Position numbers and translations under genes: made by a program. Shown here one piece after another: positions 55,901-64,000 of a DNA stretch of 64,000 nucleotides. The notes under the pieces are model-generated. The model was not told the origin of the DNA and searched no databases. It saw only the letters and a program-made list of their open reading frames with translations. Source of the stretch: Axinella damicornis (lineage: Eukaryota > Porifera > Demospongiae > Axinellida > Axinellidae); NCBI GenBank assembly GCA_963931865.1, contig OZ007513.1, positions 1,684,452-1,748,451 on the forward strand, read 5' to 3'. Numbering within the stretch: the first letter of the stretch is position 1; each line of letters begins with the position of its first letter.

Positions 55901-57833
55901 CACCGACACTGGTGGCAAATTCCAATTACTTGTGTGGGCGTTCCGCACAGCTGCAACTGTTATAAACTAGCTTCTTGCTAACTGTACAGTGTACGTACGT
56001 TTTCAGGTAACAATCATCGGTGAATACAGTACATTACTCTTTGTAGGTGACAGAAGACTCGTTGCAAGAGAGAGCTCATTCACGAGAGACAGGTTTCGAC
56101 GTTTGTGAAGGTGCTCGGGGACAGCCGTAGGGCTGAAAGCGCACTAAATAGCGTATTGCAAAGTTGGCGCTAGCTGAGCCACACTTTCGAGCGCATTTAT
56201 CTACTGAAAGGCACTAGCCTCACCGTACATGTACCTGCCTTGCAGAGCGCGTCCAGCAACTCGCTGGCGGGCTACATCCCTCAAAGCACACACACCTCGA
56301 GCCACGCCCATGAAGAACGGTACTACTACAGCCACTCTGATCAGCTAGTGCTTACAGAGGATGATGTCCATGGTGCTGCACTCCCAGAACCACTGGAGAA
56401 ACACCACAAGAGTGCCTTGGGATGGTGGTGCTGAGTGCTGGCTGTTGGAATCCTGCAGCAGTCCTTGAGCGCTTTCACAAACATCGAAACCTGCCGCCGT
56501 AAACGTGCTGGTCTCTCTTGCAATGTAGTCTAACATGCTCCAAAGGAAATAAGAAAAGAAAATAAGAGGCTAAGTGCCCCTTGTTTTAGATAAATAAGAC
56601 CTCAAAAGTGTAGGACAATTTCCTACACAAGACCTTGAAAGTGCAGGAAAATTTCCTACACAAGACGAAAGTGCAGGAAAATTTCCTACACAAGAGTGTA
56701 GGAAATTTTCCTACACATGGTTTTTGGATTGGTGTATGCACGTACATTCAATACAGCAGTCCACAGTACAAATGTGTAGGAAATTTTCCTGCACATTTCA
56801 AGGCACACATGTATTGTGTAGGAAATTGTGCCGGAAAATTTCCTACACAATACACAAAACATTCACATACATGACCACAATGAAGCTAAATTATGGCAAA
56901 ATTAGTGAAATGTTGTGCACTTTTGTAGGAAAATTTCCTACACACTGCATGTGAAGCGACAAATAATCCCCGAAATACATTTTGTAGGAAATTTTCCGGC
57001 ACATGTGTAGGAAGCATGTTTCCGGCACGTGCCGGAAACATGCTTCCTACACATTGAAAGTGAAGTACAAATTTTCTTAAAAAGTGACCACCATAAATGG
57101 GATTTATGCACTAGCTTGCTAAAAAGTTTTCTTATTTCCTTTGGAACATGTTGTCTTCTATCACCTACACAAACCAAAGTACTGTATTTACTGAATATTG
57201 TTACCTAAAAAGTGCAAGGGGCTAGCAAAGATAGTTTATAACAGTTGCAGCTGTGATGAACGCCCACGCAAGTAATTGGAATCTGCCGCCAATTGACGGC
57301 GCGCGCGTTAGCTGAATAAGGTCTATTCATATATAGGGGACAGGTAAACTGATAGTCATGATAACTTTGTACATGAACAGCTGGGTTGCTTTTACTCTGA
57401 AAACTGGGCTAAGAGATGTACTTTGACCTGTGTCTCCCAGAGACACATCACCAGCTGTAAGGTGGCTGTGTAGGATCCTACTCTGCATAAAACACAATAT
57501 AGAATTGGGTTTTTTGAATCACCTCCTTACCATCATTTTTAACTGCACATCTATCACCAAAATAGAGTTGCCTTCCTGAGTGACGGCCTCTCCAGTTTCT
57601 CACCTTTGTGGATGTTTAAGAATCCTGCCCATCTAACCCTGTATCTGTCCTTTCCCATAGCTGATGACCACCAGGCCCTGATCTGGGATATCCAGCCCAT
57701 GCCCCAACCAATCGAGGTCCCCATTCTGGCCTATGCCGCAGAGGGGGAGATCAATCAAGTTCAGTGGTCCTCCACCCAATCAGATTGGATTGCCATCTGC
57801 TACAGAGACAATGTTGAGATACTTCGAGTATAA
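48223..57833 (+). CDS. DCAF7: DCAF7/WDR68 WD40-repeat adaptor, complete
   Basis: Exons: 48223-48375, 48905-49006, 49365-49463, 50040-50153, 52330-52487, 53924-54041, 54582-54699, 57661-57833. They total 1035 nt, 344 residues plus TAA; human DCAF7 has 342. The protein follows the family end to end: [155 protein letters not shown]. The family is a single WD40 propeller that links DYRK1/HIPK kinases and CUL4-DDB1 ligase to partners; that is established for the family. Introns 3 and 5-7 are full of repeats. Odd points: a second partial exon 6 and a triplicated exon-7 donor. Confidence 0.96.
48500..48660. repeat. Minisatellite in DCAF7 intron 1
   Basis: Four to five units of about 30-38 bp (AGCAGTGTGGTCACTGGTCA, ACGGTAGTTC or ACGGTCACA). 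Confidence 0.85.
48720..48885. repeat. Repeat family B terminal fragment in DCAF7 intron 1
   Basis: GAATGTTCTTGAGCGTTCTT, GAGTTTGAGGTTCAG and TAGTCTAGTCCTACCCCACGAATATCCCAC match the right part of family B. Confidence 0.65.
49515..49945. repeat. GT-rich microsatellite field with a terminal G-tract in DCAF7 intron 3
   Basis: A (GT)n run at about 49555-49638, two near-identical 110-bp GT-rich duplications (GGGAGAGACTGCTTGTGTTG at 49692 and 49808), and a G-tract at 49922-49945. Apparent Cys/Val ORFs are artefacts. Confidence 0.9.
51101..52012. mobile_element. Tc1/mariner-like nonautonomous element in DCAF7 intron 4
   Basis: 912 bp, terminal inverted repeats CAGTGCAACAGAGCAAGAGA, TA duplicated at both ends. 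The DCAF7 pseudogene keeps the empty site, with a single TA at 14658-14659, so the insertion is directly demonstrated. No transposase ORF. Confidence 0.92.
52048..52108. mobile_element. Tiny hairpin insertion in DCAF7 intron 4
   Basis: A 61-bp near-perfect palindrome with 24-nt arms (CAAGAGCGCATAAGTAGATC at its start), flanked by CTTACG at 52041-52046 and 52109-52114. The pseudogene copy (near 14690) has a single CTTACG and no hairpin. It may be a minimal fold-back element or a target-site-duplicating filler. Confidence 0.75.
52490..53700 (+). repeat. Interspersed repeat D in DCAF7 intron 5
   Basis: Matches 15425-15905 (pseudogene) and the reverse copy at 37720-38945. It carries the TA-flanked insertion at 52782-53313. 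Interior words CTGACTGAAGTCAAGACGC and GATGACCGCTAGGAAACAG. Confidence 0.75.
52782..53313. mobile_element. Nonautonomous element with short ORF in DCAF7 intron 5
   Basis: About 530 bp with terminal inverted repeats CCATATTTCCGCGATCAAAC and its diverged complement, flanked by TA. The pseudogene copy has the empty site at about 15687 (CCTGCTCTATGTGTACC). Inside is an 85-codon ORF (52920-53177) of unknown meaning. I saw no transposase motif. Confidence 0.85.
53728..53793. mobile_element. TAACTTCAC/TAGCCTCG fold-back element
   Basis: Arms CTCCCAGGCCATGTGGGAGG and GCGGCCTGGGAACGAGGCTA around a short loop, in DCAF7 intron 5 near exon 6. Confidence 0.75.
54103..54186 (+). other. Partial duplicate of DCAF7 exon 6 (possible cassette exon)
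   Basis: About 60 bp after exon 6 there is a second copy of its 3' half. It reads [15 protein letters not shown], a four-residue insertion, then TAFAMDNTE. It starts after a tctag acceptor, ends at a gtgtgtg donor, and is 84 nt with phase 0 at both ends. Inclusion would therefore add 28 residues to the WD40 protein without a frameshift. The homology to the exon is seen; use as an exon is not shown. A pseudo-exon is the simpler view, since it would duplicate a propeller strand. Confidence 0.6.
54672..54811 (+). repeat. 41-bp tandem repeat over the DCAF7 exon 7/intron 7 boundary
   Basis: The last 28 bases of exon 7 together with the donor and first intron bases (gtatgtgtatagc) are repeated three times plus a partial fourth, with only C/T differences. 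Each copy carries the same donor, at 54699, 54740 and 54781. The first one keeps the frame into exon 8. Use of later ones would add 41 or 82 nt and shift the frame. Confidence 0.85.
54817..54990. repeat. Minisatellite, about 58-bp unit, three copies
   Basis: Three near-identical units containing CTCTCACGAGGGAAAGGG and TTTTGTCTATTGAACGATTT, in DCAF7 intron 7 just after the 41-bp repeat. The apparent repeated ORFs in both strands here are products of the repeat. Confidence 0.85.
55046..55493. mobile_element. TAGCCTCA fold-back element, long interior
   Basis: Arms TAGCCTCATCTCCAGGGCGT and its diverged complement, extended inward by GTTAGGAGAAATGGCCTGG/CCAGGCCGTTTCTCCTAAC, with about 360 bp of interior. 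In DCAF7 intron 7. Confidence 0.8.
55877..57331. mobile_element. Long-TIR element in DCAF7 intron 7
   Basis: About 1.45 kb with about 105-bp imperfect terminal inverted repeats (GAATAGACCTTATTCGGCTA at the left, its complement at the right). The interior holds an array of short palindromes (56605-57060) and short ORFs with no recognised transposase. Only DCAF7 introns flank it. Confidence 0.85.
56605..57056. repeat. Array of TGTAGGAAATTTTCCTACA palindromes
   Basis: About nine spaced, variably decayed copies of a GTGTAGGAAATTTTCCTACAC palindrome within 450 bp, ending in a roughly 50-bp palindrome at 57005-57055 (core CCGGCACGTGCCGG). It lies inside the long-TIR element and resembles an array of protein-binding or subterminal transposase sites. 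Confidence 0.8.
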
Positions 57834-58033
57834 GTTGCCTCCATTACAACAATTTCTTTATTTGTGTAGCACTCCTCTCATCTCTTCCTTTTGTTTTCTC
57901 CTACAATTATGTAAGCATCTCCTTGTTATGTACAATGTCATGTGTGTGAGGGTAAGAATTGCTATTATTTACCCCGTATGTTCATGAGCGAATCAGGGTT
58001 AAACAATTGGTTCGGTCATCATTTGTGTGTCCC

Positions 58034-58068
<35 letters not shown>

Positions 58069-58566
58069 CATGTCTGTCTGGTGAAAAAGTCTCGCAAAGC
58101 ACAGATTTCCACATACAATATTTCTTAGCTTGAACATGGGAACAAGACTACATTACACACTCTGAGGGGGACGTTGTCCACAGATGTATAGGCCGGGGTG
58201 AGTTGATTATGCTCTATAATCTACTGTATGTGTATCACAATGCATGACTTCAGAGAGGTTATTAAAACAGCATCATTAAAAGTAATAGTAATGCCTCTCT
58301 GACGTCCAAAAAAATTGTGGTCGGAGGGTTCATATCAAGAGTCCATATTATGGCATGGATATTATAGACTACGTATAATATCCATGATTATGGCTGGGGG
58401 GATTGATTTGACTTGCTCTCGAGATCTCATGGCTGTAATTTGCTTTACGACCCATGACGTCACAGCGTTGCACGTGCCAGTTAATCAGCGCAGCGCGCGC
58501 ACTTATAGCCCGGTCCCGCGGGGGCGGTGAGGACAGTTTTTTTACCGGTCATGGGTAATAATATTA
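57834..58566. other. DCAF7 3' flank
   Basis: After the TAA at 57831-57833 there is a T-rich stretch with TTCTTTATTTG, no clear AATAAA, then ACCCCGTATGTTCATGAGCG and a poly-C tract. No coding exon is seen. Confidence 0.4.
58028..58066. repeat. Poly-C tract
   Basis: About 35 C residues after the DCAF7 stop. Other C/G-tracts in the window: 32279-32302 and those within the elements above. Confidence 0.9.
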
Positions 58567-59102
58567 TACCGTATATTTTCGTTGTTAAAATATTTTCGCG
58601 AATGCCTCCAATCGCGAAAATTTATCTCGTGATTTTTTTTGGTAACGAATAATATAAGGGCAACGAATAAATTTCGGTATACAGTTAACTTTGTCACGTC
58701 GATCGATATCGCTGGAAAGCTGTCACTTCTCTGAAGTTCTCACTAGTTCTCTGTCACTTCTCAGTAATCATGGCTCTGTTTCGGTACTTCCAACCTCGGG
58801 GTGGACTGCCAGACCCAAAAGGCTCCTTGTCCAGTGCAATACCTTCGCAAGCCATTGCTCAAGCGAACAGAGAGGTTCAGGATATCATCAACAGTGAAAG
58901 AGGAAAGCGCCGCGGGAGCTACAAGCAGTACACGGCAAAAGAACGAGCTGAAATAGTCTCGTTCGTACTCCTCCATCGTAATAGCGCTATGGCTTGACAC
59001 GTATTCGCGCGAGTTCACTTTGCTTGAGTTCGCGAAAATTTTTCAACACGAATAATTATTACGCGAACGTTATTCAACACGAAAATAAACCAATATACGG
59101 TA
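58567..59102. mobile_element. Element with TACCGTATATTTTCG termini and a DNA-binding-like ORF
   Basis: 536 bp, inverted termini beginning TACCGTATATT, followed by TTCGCG-rich subterminal repeats on both sides. A 75-codon ORF (58770-58997, MALFRYFQPRGG ... GKRRGSYKQYTAKERAEIV) resembles the N terminus of transposon- or repeat-associated proteins seen in sponges and cnidarians, from memory. It stops early, so the element looks nonautonomous. Confidence 0.75.
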
Positions 59103-59737
59103 GGGCCTAGTACATTATTATCCATGATTATATATAAAGTAGATTGCAGTCCATTTCCAGTAGCTCTGTTAGTTTGTTGCTGGAGTTGTACCTGAAAAGG
59201 TCACTCAGACTGCACGAGTTCTGACCGGTTCTGGCCCATGACCCAGAGCTAAGTAAGTGCACTCATATGCATCATATTGAAGTTGCGATGGGTGAAGTGT
59301 TTGCTGCCAGCTAGCTGTAGCTGTAAGTGTATGCAGCTGTAACGTATTGCATGCACGCGTTGATGCTACGTAAACGTGGAACGGGTTGCTGAATTTCTGC
59401 GGACTGCGGGACAAGCGGTATGGCCTGAAAGCGACGAATCTCCACCCGAAGCAGTGACAAACAGCAAGCTGGACGTGCATGTTATTGTGAAGAAAGAACC
59501 GGTTTGGCGATTTTCTGGTTTGGTACTTTCGCGATGCTTTTTGGGCGTCTTCTTGGCGACAGGTCAGGTTAGTTGCCATCATGTTGCCCGATTCTTCAGT
59601 GCATGGGACATGGTATTCGCCGCCGTGGCGTAGATTTTACGCTGCGCTTCGGTCACAACATGGCCTCTAGACGGGCTATAGTTCAATTTGCGTGACTCCC
59701 TCACGACGGCTCTCGCACTGAGCAGTATAGCCTCGTT

Positions 59738-59783
59738 CCCAGGCCCACACGCGTTCCGCGTGAGGGCCTGGGTACGAGGCTAT
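59738..59783. mobile_element. TAGCCTCG fold-back element, short copy
   Basis: TAGCCTCGTTCCCAGGCCCA and GGGCCTGGGTACGAGGCTA around a spacer with CACGCG-type words, in the DCAF7 to somatomedin-B-like intergenic region. Confidence 0.85.
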
Positions 59784-59969
59784 GCACGACCCACGATCGT
59801 CAGGCGGTTCAAACGCCCGCCCGCCCCGCCCTCCCCGGAAACGCAGTAGGGTCTGGGAACCAAACTAGACACCACTTGTACGCATGCGCACATATTATGA
59901 AGACTGTCTTGGTGTGACTCAGAGACAGACAGTTGAACAGACTTCTGCTAGGTGCCACTGTAAAAAGAG

Positions 59970-60550
59970 AAGGGTTGTTTTAACCAGGCTGTGGTCACCT
60001 TAGTTGCATCTCAGTGCCCCCTTGCATGGTGACCAAGGAATGAGCACACAAGTGCATCCTAGTAGCTATCCAAATAGGAAAACCTAATAGAACAGCTGCA
60101 CTTCCAAACAATGTGCATTCAAGCAGATCATTTACACTGCTTGACCACTATAGGTCCTCCAACAGGCATACAGATGGGTAAACAATTAAGCTAAGTCACG
60201 TACCTATAACTACAAAACGTTAGAAGTGAGGCTACACAACATTTGTGGTTGTGGATACATTCTTCGACCACCACAGTGGAGGAGGCACTGAGATGCAACT
60301 AGAGTCTGGTTAATCACTCATTCAACCGGCTATGTGATATTACTCATGCAGACCTAACTAAGTGGGAACCACATATGCCCTTGCACTCCTTGGAGGGTAA
60401 GCTGAGCCATGGCAGGGATTGAGCCGCTTTACCCCATGGCAGGGATCGAGCCACTTTACCCCCAGATAAGGATCCCCCCGCCATACGAGACTTGGGGGGT
60501 AAACCTGGGGGCACAGCTCCCAGGAGTCTGGTTAAAACAACCCTTCTCAT
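59970..60550. mobile_element. Inverted-repeat element related to 8310-8740
   Basis: Ends AAGGGTTGTTTTAACCAGGC and CTGGTTAAAACAACCCTTCT, inner pairs such as GGTGACCAAGGA. About 580 bp, no recognised ORF. Confidence 0.7.
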
Positions 60551-61050
60551 TTTAAAGAGTAGGTTCAGCTCAAGCATGCACCTGCTACTCAAAGTGACCT
60601 GAACAACATTAAATATGAGCTAGTGTAGGGTAGCAGAACAGCAGGGAGACAAGGTAGGGATGATCTGAGCTTAAATCTGTAGTTAAACAACCCCCTAGCT
60701 ACGTATCTCTACGTGTATTATGTGTAGGGTTAGGTTGTGTACAGAACTGTTTTTTCAACCATTGCTAATGAGAACGAGGCATATAGCCATGATGCGGATG
60801 CTCGTTACTAGGGCAGAGCTTGACCTGATTGGATGGTGCGCGCCACGGCCGCTTAGTAGCTAAGTGTGCAATTTCTGATGTCCCTTGGGCTATAATGGGT
60901 GTGTAGCTAATTTGGGGGAAAATGGCACACTTTCTATGGGAGTAAACGTATGGGTAATGAGATTCGTAAGGTCCAAGACAGGAATTTGGCACTCTGCTTC
61001 TCAAGAAACATGGTGTGTGATGTGTGAATATCACTAGAAGAATGCATGAC

Positions 61051-61600
61051 ATTGTGGGGCGAGCCTGAGCGAGTGCATTGCAGAACATGGAGCATTTGCA
61101 TGCACATGACTGTCGTCAGAATGCGACTGAAAATCACGCAACACATTTGCGAACTGTGAGCAGCTATAGCTGGAGCAGCTTAGCAGGCAACAATAGCAGC
61201 ATGATAATGGCATCGACAGATGAATCTTCGTTGCCTTATGGCAGCCCCTGTCGCTCCCTCGCCACTGAATAGGTCCATGAGCGGTCCCCATCTTTGTTGT
61301 CGCCACTGAGGAGGTAGACTGTTCATGGAATCATGGTCTGCCTATCGCTTTAGCCAATGAATAGGTAGCTCCACCAGTGGTTCCATCTTTGTTGTCGCCA
61401 TCTTCCGAGTCGAGCAGGTAGACTGTTCACGGTTCATTCAACTGCTTGGGTTTCGAATTAACGCATGATGCAAGAACACAAAAAATAAGAGCTGCAAGAG
61501 ATTTACGGCACGATATACGACAGCTATAAACATGTGTAGAAATGTAGGGAAAATTTACAGCAAACTTGTCTGTGTGAGGCTCGCTCTGGCTTGCCCCAAT
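61051..61600. mobile_element. MITE family A, complete copy
   Basis: Same terminal inverted repeats as the copy at 30148-30621, slightly diverged at the right end (CTCGCTCTGGCTTGCCCCAAT), 550 bp. It lies just upstream of the somatomedin-B-like gene. Confidence 0.85.
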
Positions 61601-61730
61601 TAACCATATTTGCCTAAGAATATGGCACATGCTGAATCCGTAAAAAGCGTAACAGGGGTCACTGTTCTGTGTATATTGTTACTTTGTGCTCTTAAATTAG
61701 CATATCCCAATTATTTCTTCCTCAGTTAAG

Positions 61731-63522
61731 ATGGAGGGCAAAATCATATCACTCGTTGTGATTACAGTTTTCTTGCTGACAGAGAGCACAACAGGTTGGT
61801 TCATGTTGAGTGCTGTCATTTATGTACACGTATGACATTAGCAAGGGTGGATACAGGGTTTGTGAAGGGGGGGAGGGGGGGCTAATAGCACAATTCACAC
61901 TCTGAGCATTCATCGTATTTGGGCAAATTCAGCATTCTGGCTATATATGCCACTGTTACTAGCTTGCACCTTAGTACTCCCATGCGGTTAATGGATCAAC
62001 TGATAACATGATACAAACTTAATTATCTAACCAGGCTTGGATTGAGGGGGGGCTAATAGCACAATTCACACTCTGACCATTCTTCGCCAAGGCACAGAGA
62101 TCATGGAAGCTCCTGCACAAAGTGCTGAAGTATCTGAGGGGTCTGGAGGCATTTCAAGCCTCTCAGGCTCATCGGCTGTTTTAGAGCCTCTACTGACAAA
62201 AATACAATAGTTTACAACAGGTAGCTAACTTACTGGAATTCTTCAACCCTGCAACACTGAAGCAACTAGCTCATTTGGAACCACGATGTGACCGTGGTTC
62301 AACCATGTTAATACATTGCATCATTCCTGAGATATAGTCATTTACCTCAAAATTCTCCAGAATTACTGTCGTTGTCATCACCTGGACCGCTTTGTATGAT
62401 ACCAGTCTTGTGCCATTGTATTGCCGAGGACCTGTGTACCTGTGAGTGCCTATGCCAAAATACGACAAAATTTCACCATCCGATATTAGACACGGAGACC
62501 CTGGTCAACATTCAGTGTTACTCCCTAGTGCTCAAATCAGCCACCAAACTTGCTTTTAAATCCAAGTGCGATGGGTCGGTAGTATCAACTGAAGGTCCTG
62601 CCCACTTCCGGTGATACACACGTTTGGTGCTAGCGCGTCTGATTATGCATGTCATCCGATAATTTACTCTAATTGAAGTATTATGTTTTTAGTGCTCATC
62701 CATTCCTTAATGCACCTGAGCCAGTAGATTAGAATATGGATGTGCCCTCACAACGAATGCAATAACCAAACAAAAACCACCTGTAATGAATGACTGGATG
62801 GTCAATGTTGCTCCGTCTGCTCGCCAGTTCGAATCTGTTGTGGGGCCACTTTACTTGCCAAATCATGTGAACTGACTTGAACTTATGAATCAACAGTAGC
62901 TAGCTATAGAAAGAGACATCTTTGTATGGCGCTCTGCAGTCAAAGCAGCAGTTCTTTGTAGTCATAAGGTTCATTTGAGTACTGTTTAGCAACTCAACAT
63001 AGAATCAAGCTGCTGGCAGTCCTCACTAGGGAGATTTTTGATGAACTGCTGGTTGCATAAATCTTAGGTTTTCAGTATTTTTGGCAACAAAAAAAACTTG
63101 CTCACAGCTTTCTTTTTTTATTCCAACAGGAAGTGAAGAACTTACACAGAAGCGTCAAGCTATAAGAGCTGAAAGTAAATTTAATTTATCAGTCTTCACT
63201 CCTGATTATTAGACTGATGGTTAGGTATCCATTATTGGAATATAGTATCGTTGCAGTGGGAATTTTATTTCTTTACTTGCAAATCATGTGATGCGACTTG
63301 GACTTCAGAATCAACAGTATATAACTAAATACATTTTTGTATGGTGCTATATTTCAGGTTGCATTTCTGCTGGATTTACACACTGTTGTGCTTATGGTTC
63401 CTGTCGTGTGGACCTACCTGATGGAGGGCAATGCTACTGTGATCGAGTGTGTTTGAACAACGATTACTTCTATTTTACTGACCATCTCCAGCGCAACTGC
63501 TGCTCTGACAATCCCTGTCAAG
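61731..63522 (+). CDS. Small secreted Cys-rich, somatomedin-B-like protein (5' three exons; continues past the window)
   Basis: Exons 61731-61794, 63130-63174 and 63358-63522, all joined in phase 1. Exon 1 is a signal peptide (MEGKIISLVVITVFLLTEST). Exon 2 is a short linker with KR. Exon 3 is a ten-Cys module with HCCAYGSC, GGQCYCDRVC and RNCCSDNPC. The C-x-C-D-x-x-C ... C-C-x-D order is that of somatomedin B domains, with a longer first half. Similar single-module secreted proteins are common in sponges (from memory of the family, not searched). The exon 3 donor is gtaatg; the next exon is not visible before the right edge. Confidence 0.7.
62030..62600. other. Intron 1 of the somatomedin-B-like gene: repeats and undetermined ORFs
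   Basis: GGGGGGGCTAATAGCACAATTCACACTCTGA occurs twice (61872 and 62047). A 35-codon ORF from 62104 (MEAPAQSAEVSEG) and ORFs on both strands at 62270-62610 have no recognised domain. I cannot say whether any is a gene. Confidence 0.3.
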
Positions 63523-64000
63523 GTAATGTGGGTTCTGAAACTGACACAAACTTGATAGCATTAACCGAGGGGCTTCAGTCTAGTTGATTCAGGGACTGCT
63601 CCAGTATACTTAAAATGTTGTACTTACAGAAGTATTGAAATGTAGTGAGTCACAATTCTTTGAATGCAAGGTTCATAGTCTTGTACCCATGTGCCATTTG
63701 ACGTGTGGGTTTGGTATGGAACTACTCACGTTGGTCTCACAGAAATTATGGCACTTTCAAAGTTGTTGGCCATGAGCTTACTGGATGTCCATCCATGCCT
63801 ACAGTTTCCAAAGGTGTTGCCAATTTGTAGAAAGTGTGAGCATGTATAATGAATGGAACTCTAGCTTCTGCTGCTATGAACCGTCGGTCGGTGGATTGGC
63901 AGTGGGAAAGAAGAACCTGTAAGGAGGACAAATATATAATTTGTGGGCATGACTTTAGGCGGAGCGATGGGTGTGGACCACTGATTTGAAATCACACCAT

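Noticed and set aside
59376..59633. 85-codon ORF reading VAEFLRTAGQAVWPESDESP
   Set aside because: The second half matches the repeat at 13.6 kb (TGGTACTTTCGCGA); probably repeat sequence, no domain recognised.

Overview
This window is animal (metazoan) nuclear DNA: genes are split into short exons by TE-rich introns, splice sites are GT-AG with one GC-AG, and the products are EMI/EGF/sushi/Ig extracellular proteins, a WD40 adaptor and a death domain. The style (EGF-CA/sushi/Ig mosaics, a sponge-like Cys-rich secreted protein, very dense short inverted-repeat elements, poly-C tracts) suggests a marine demosponge. That is an inference; no species marker was seen.

I rebuilt gene models by following reading phase across visible splice sites. 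(1) 0.4-11.4 kb, minus strand: seven 5' exons of a secreted EMI-EGF protein that runs off the left edge. (2) 14.2-15.9 kb, plus: a broken copy of DCAF7 exons 4-5. (3) 16.9-17.2 kb, plus: the last exon of a death-domain protein. (4) 18.1-40.2 kb, minus: a complete 21-exon gene for a 2654-residue secreted mosaic protein (signal peptide, EMI, 8 EGF, 2 sushi, about 1800 residues of mostly unrecognised sequence with coiled coils, a Cys-rich block and two Ig domains, a GCC2/GCC3 module, three small C-terminal modules). Genes 1 and 4 are tandem paralogues with matching exon phases. (5) 41.9-48.1 kb, minus: a complete 7-exon mARC (MOSC-domain molybdenum enzyme) gene. (6) 48.2-57.8 kb, plus: a complete 8-exon DCAF7/WDR68 gene, head to head with mARC over 115 bp. 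(7) 61.7-63.5 kb, plus: the first three exons of a small secreted Cys-rich, somatomedin-B-like protein that runs off the right edge.

The rest is mostly repeats: a TAGCCTCGTTCCCAGG fold-back family, TA-target elements with CAGTGC termini, several TACCGTA-ended elements, an element carrying a 29-bp minisatellite, poly-C-containing elements, a tRNA-derived SINE, fold-back palindromes and many minisatellites. Because DCAF7 exons 4-5 and their flanks exist twice, several insertions can be read as filled versus empty sites inside this one window.

The items most likely to be new are the two tandem EMI-EGF mosaic genes, above all the large unrecognised centre of gene 4 and its three C-terminal modules, each split by an intron at the same Cys codon.
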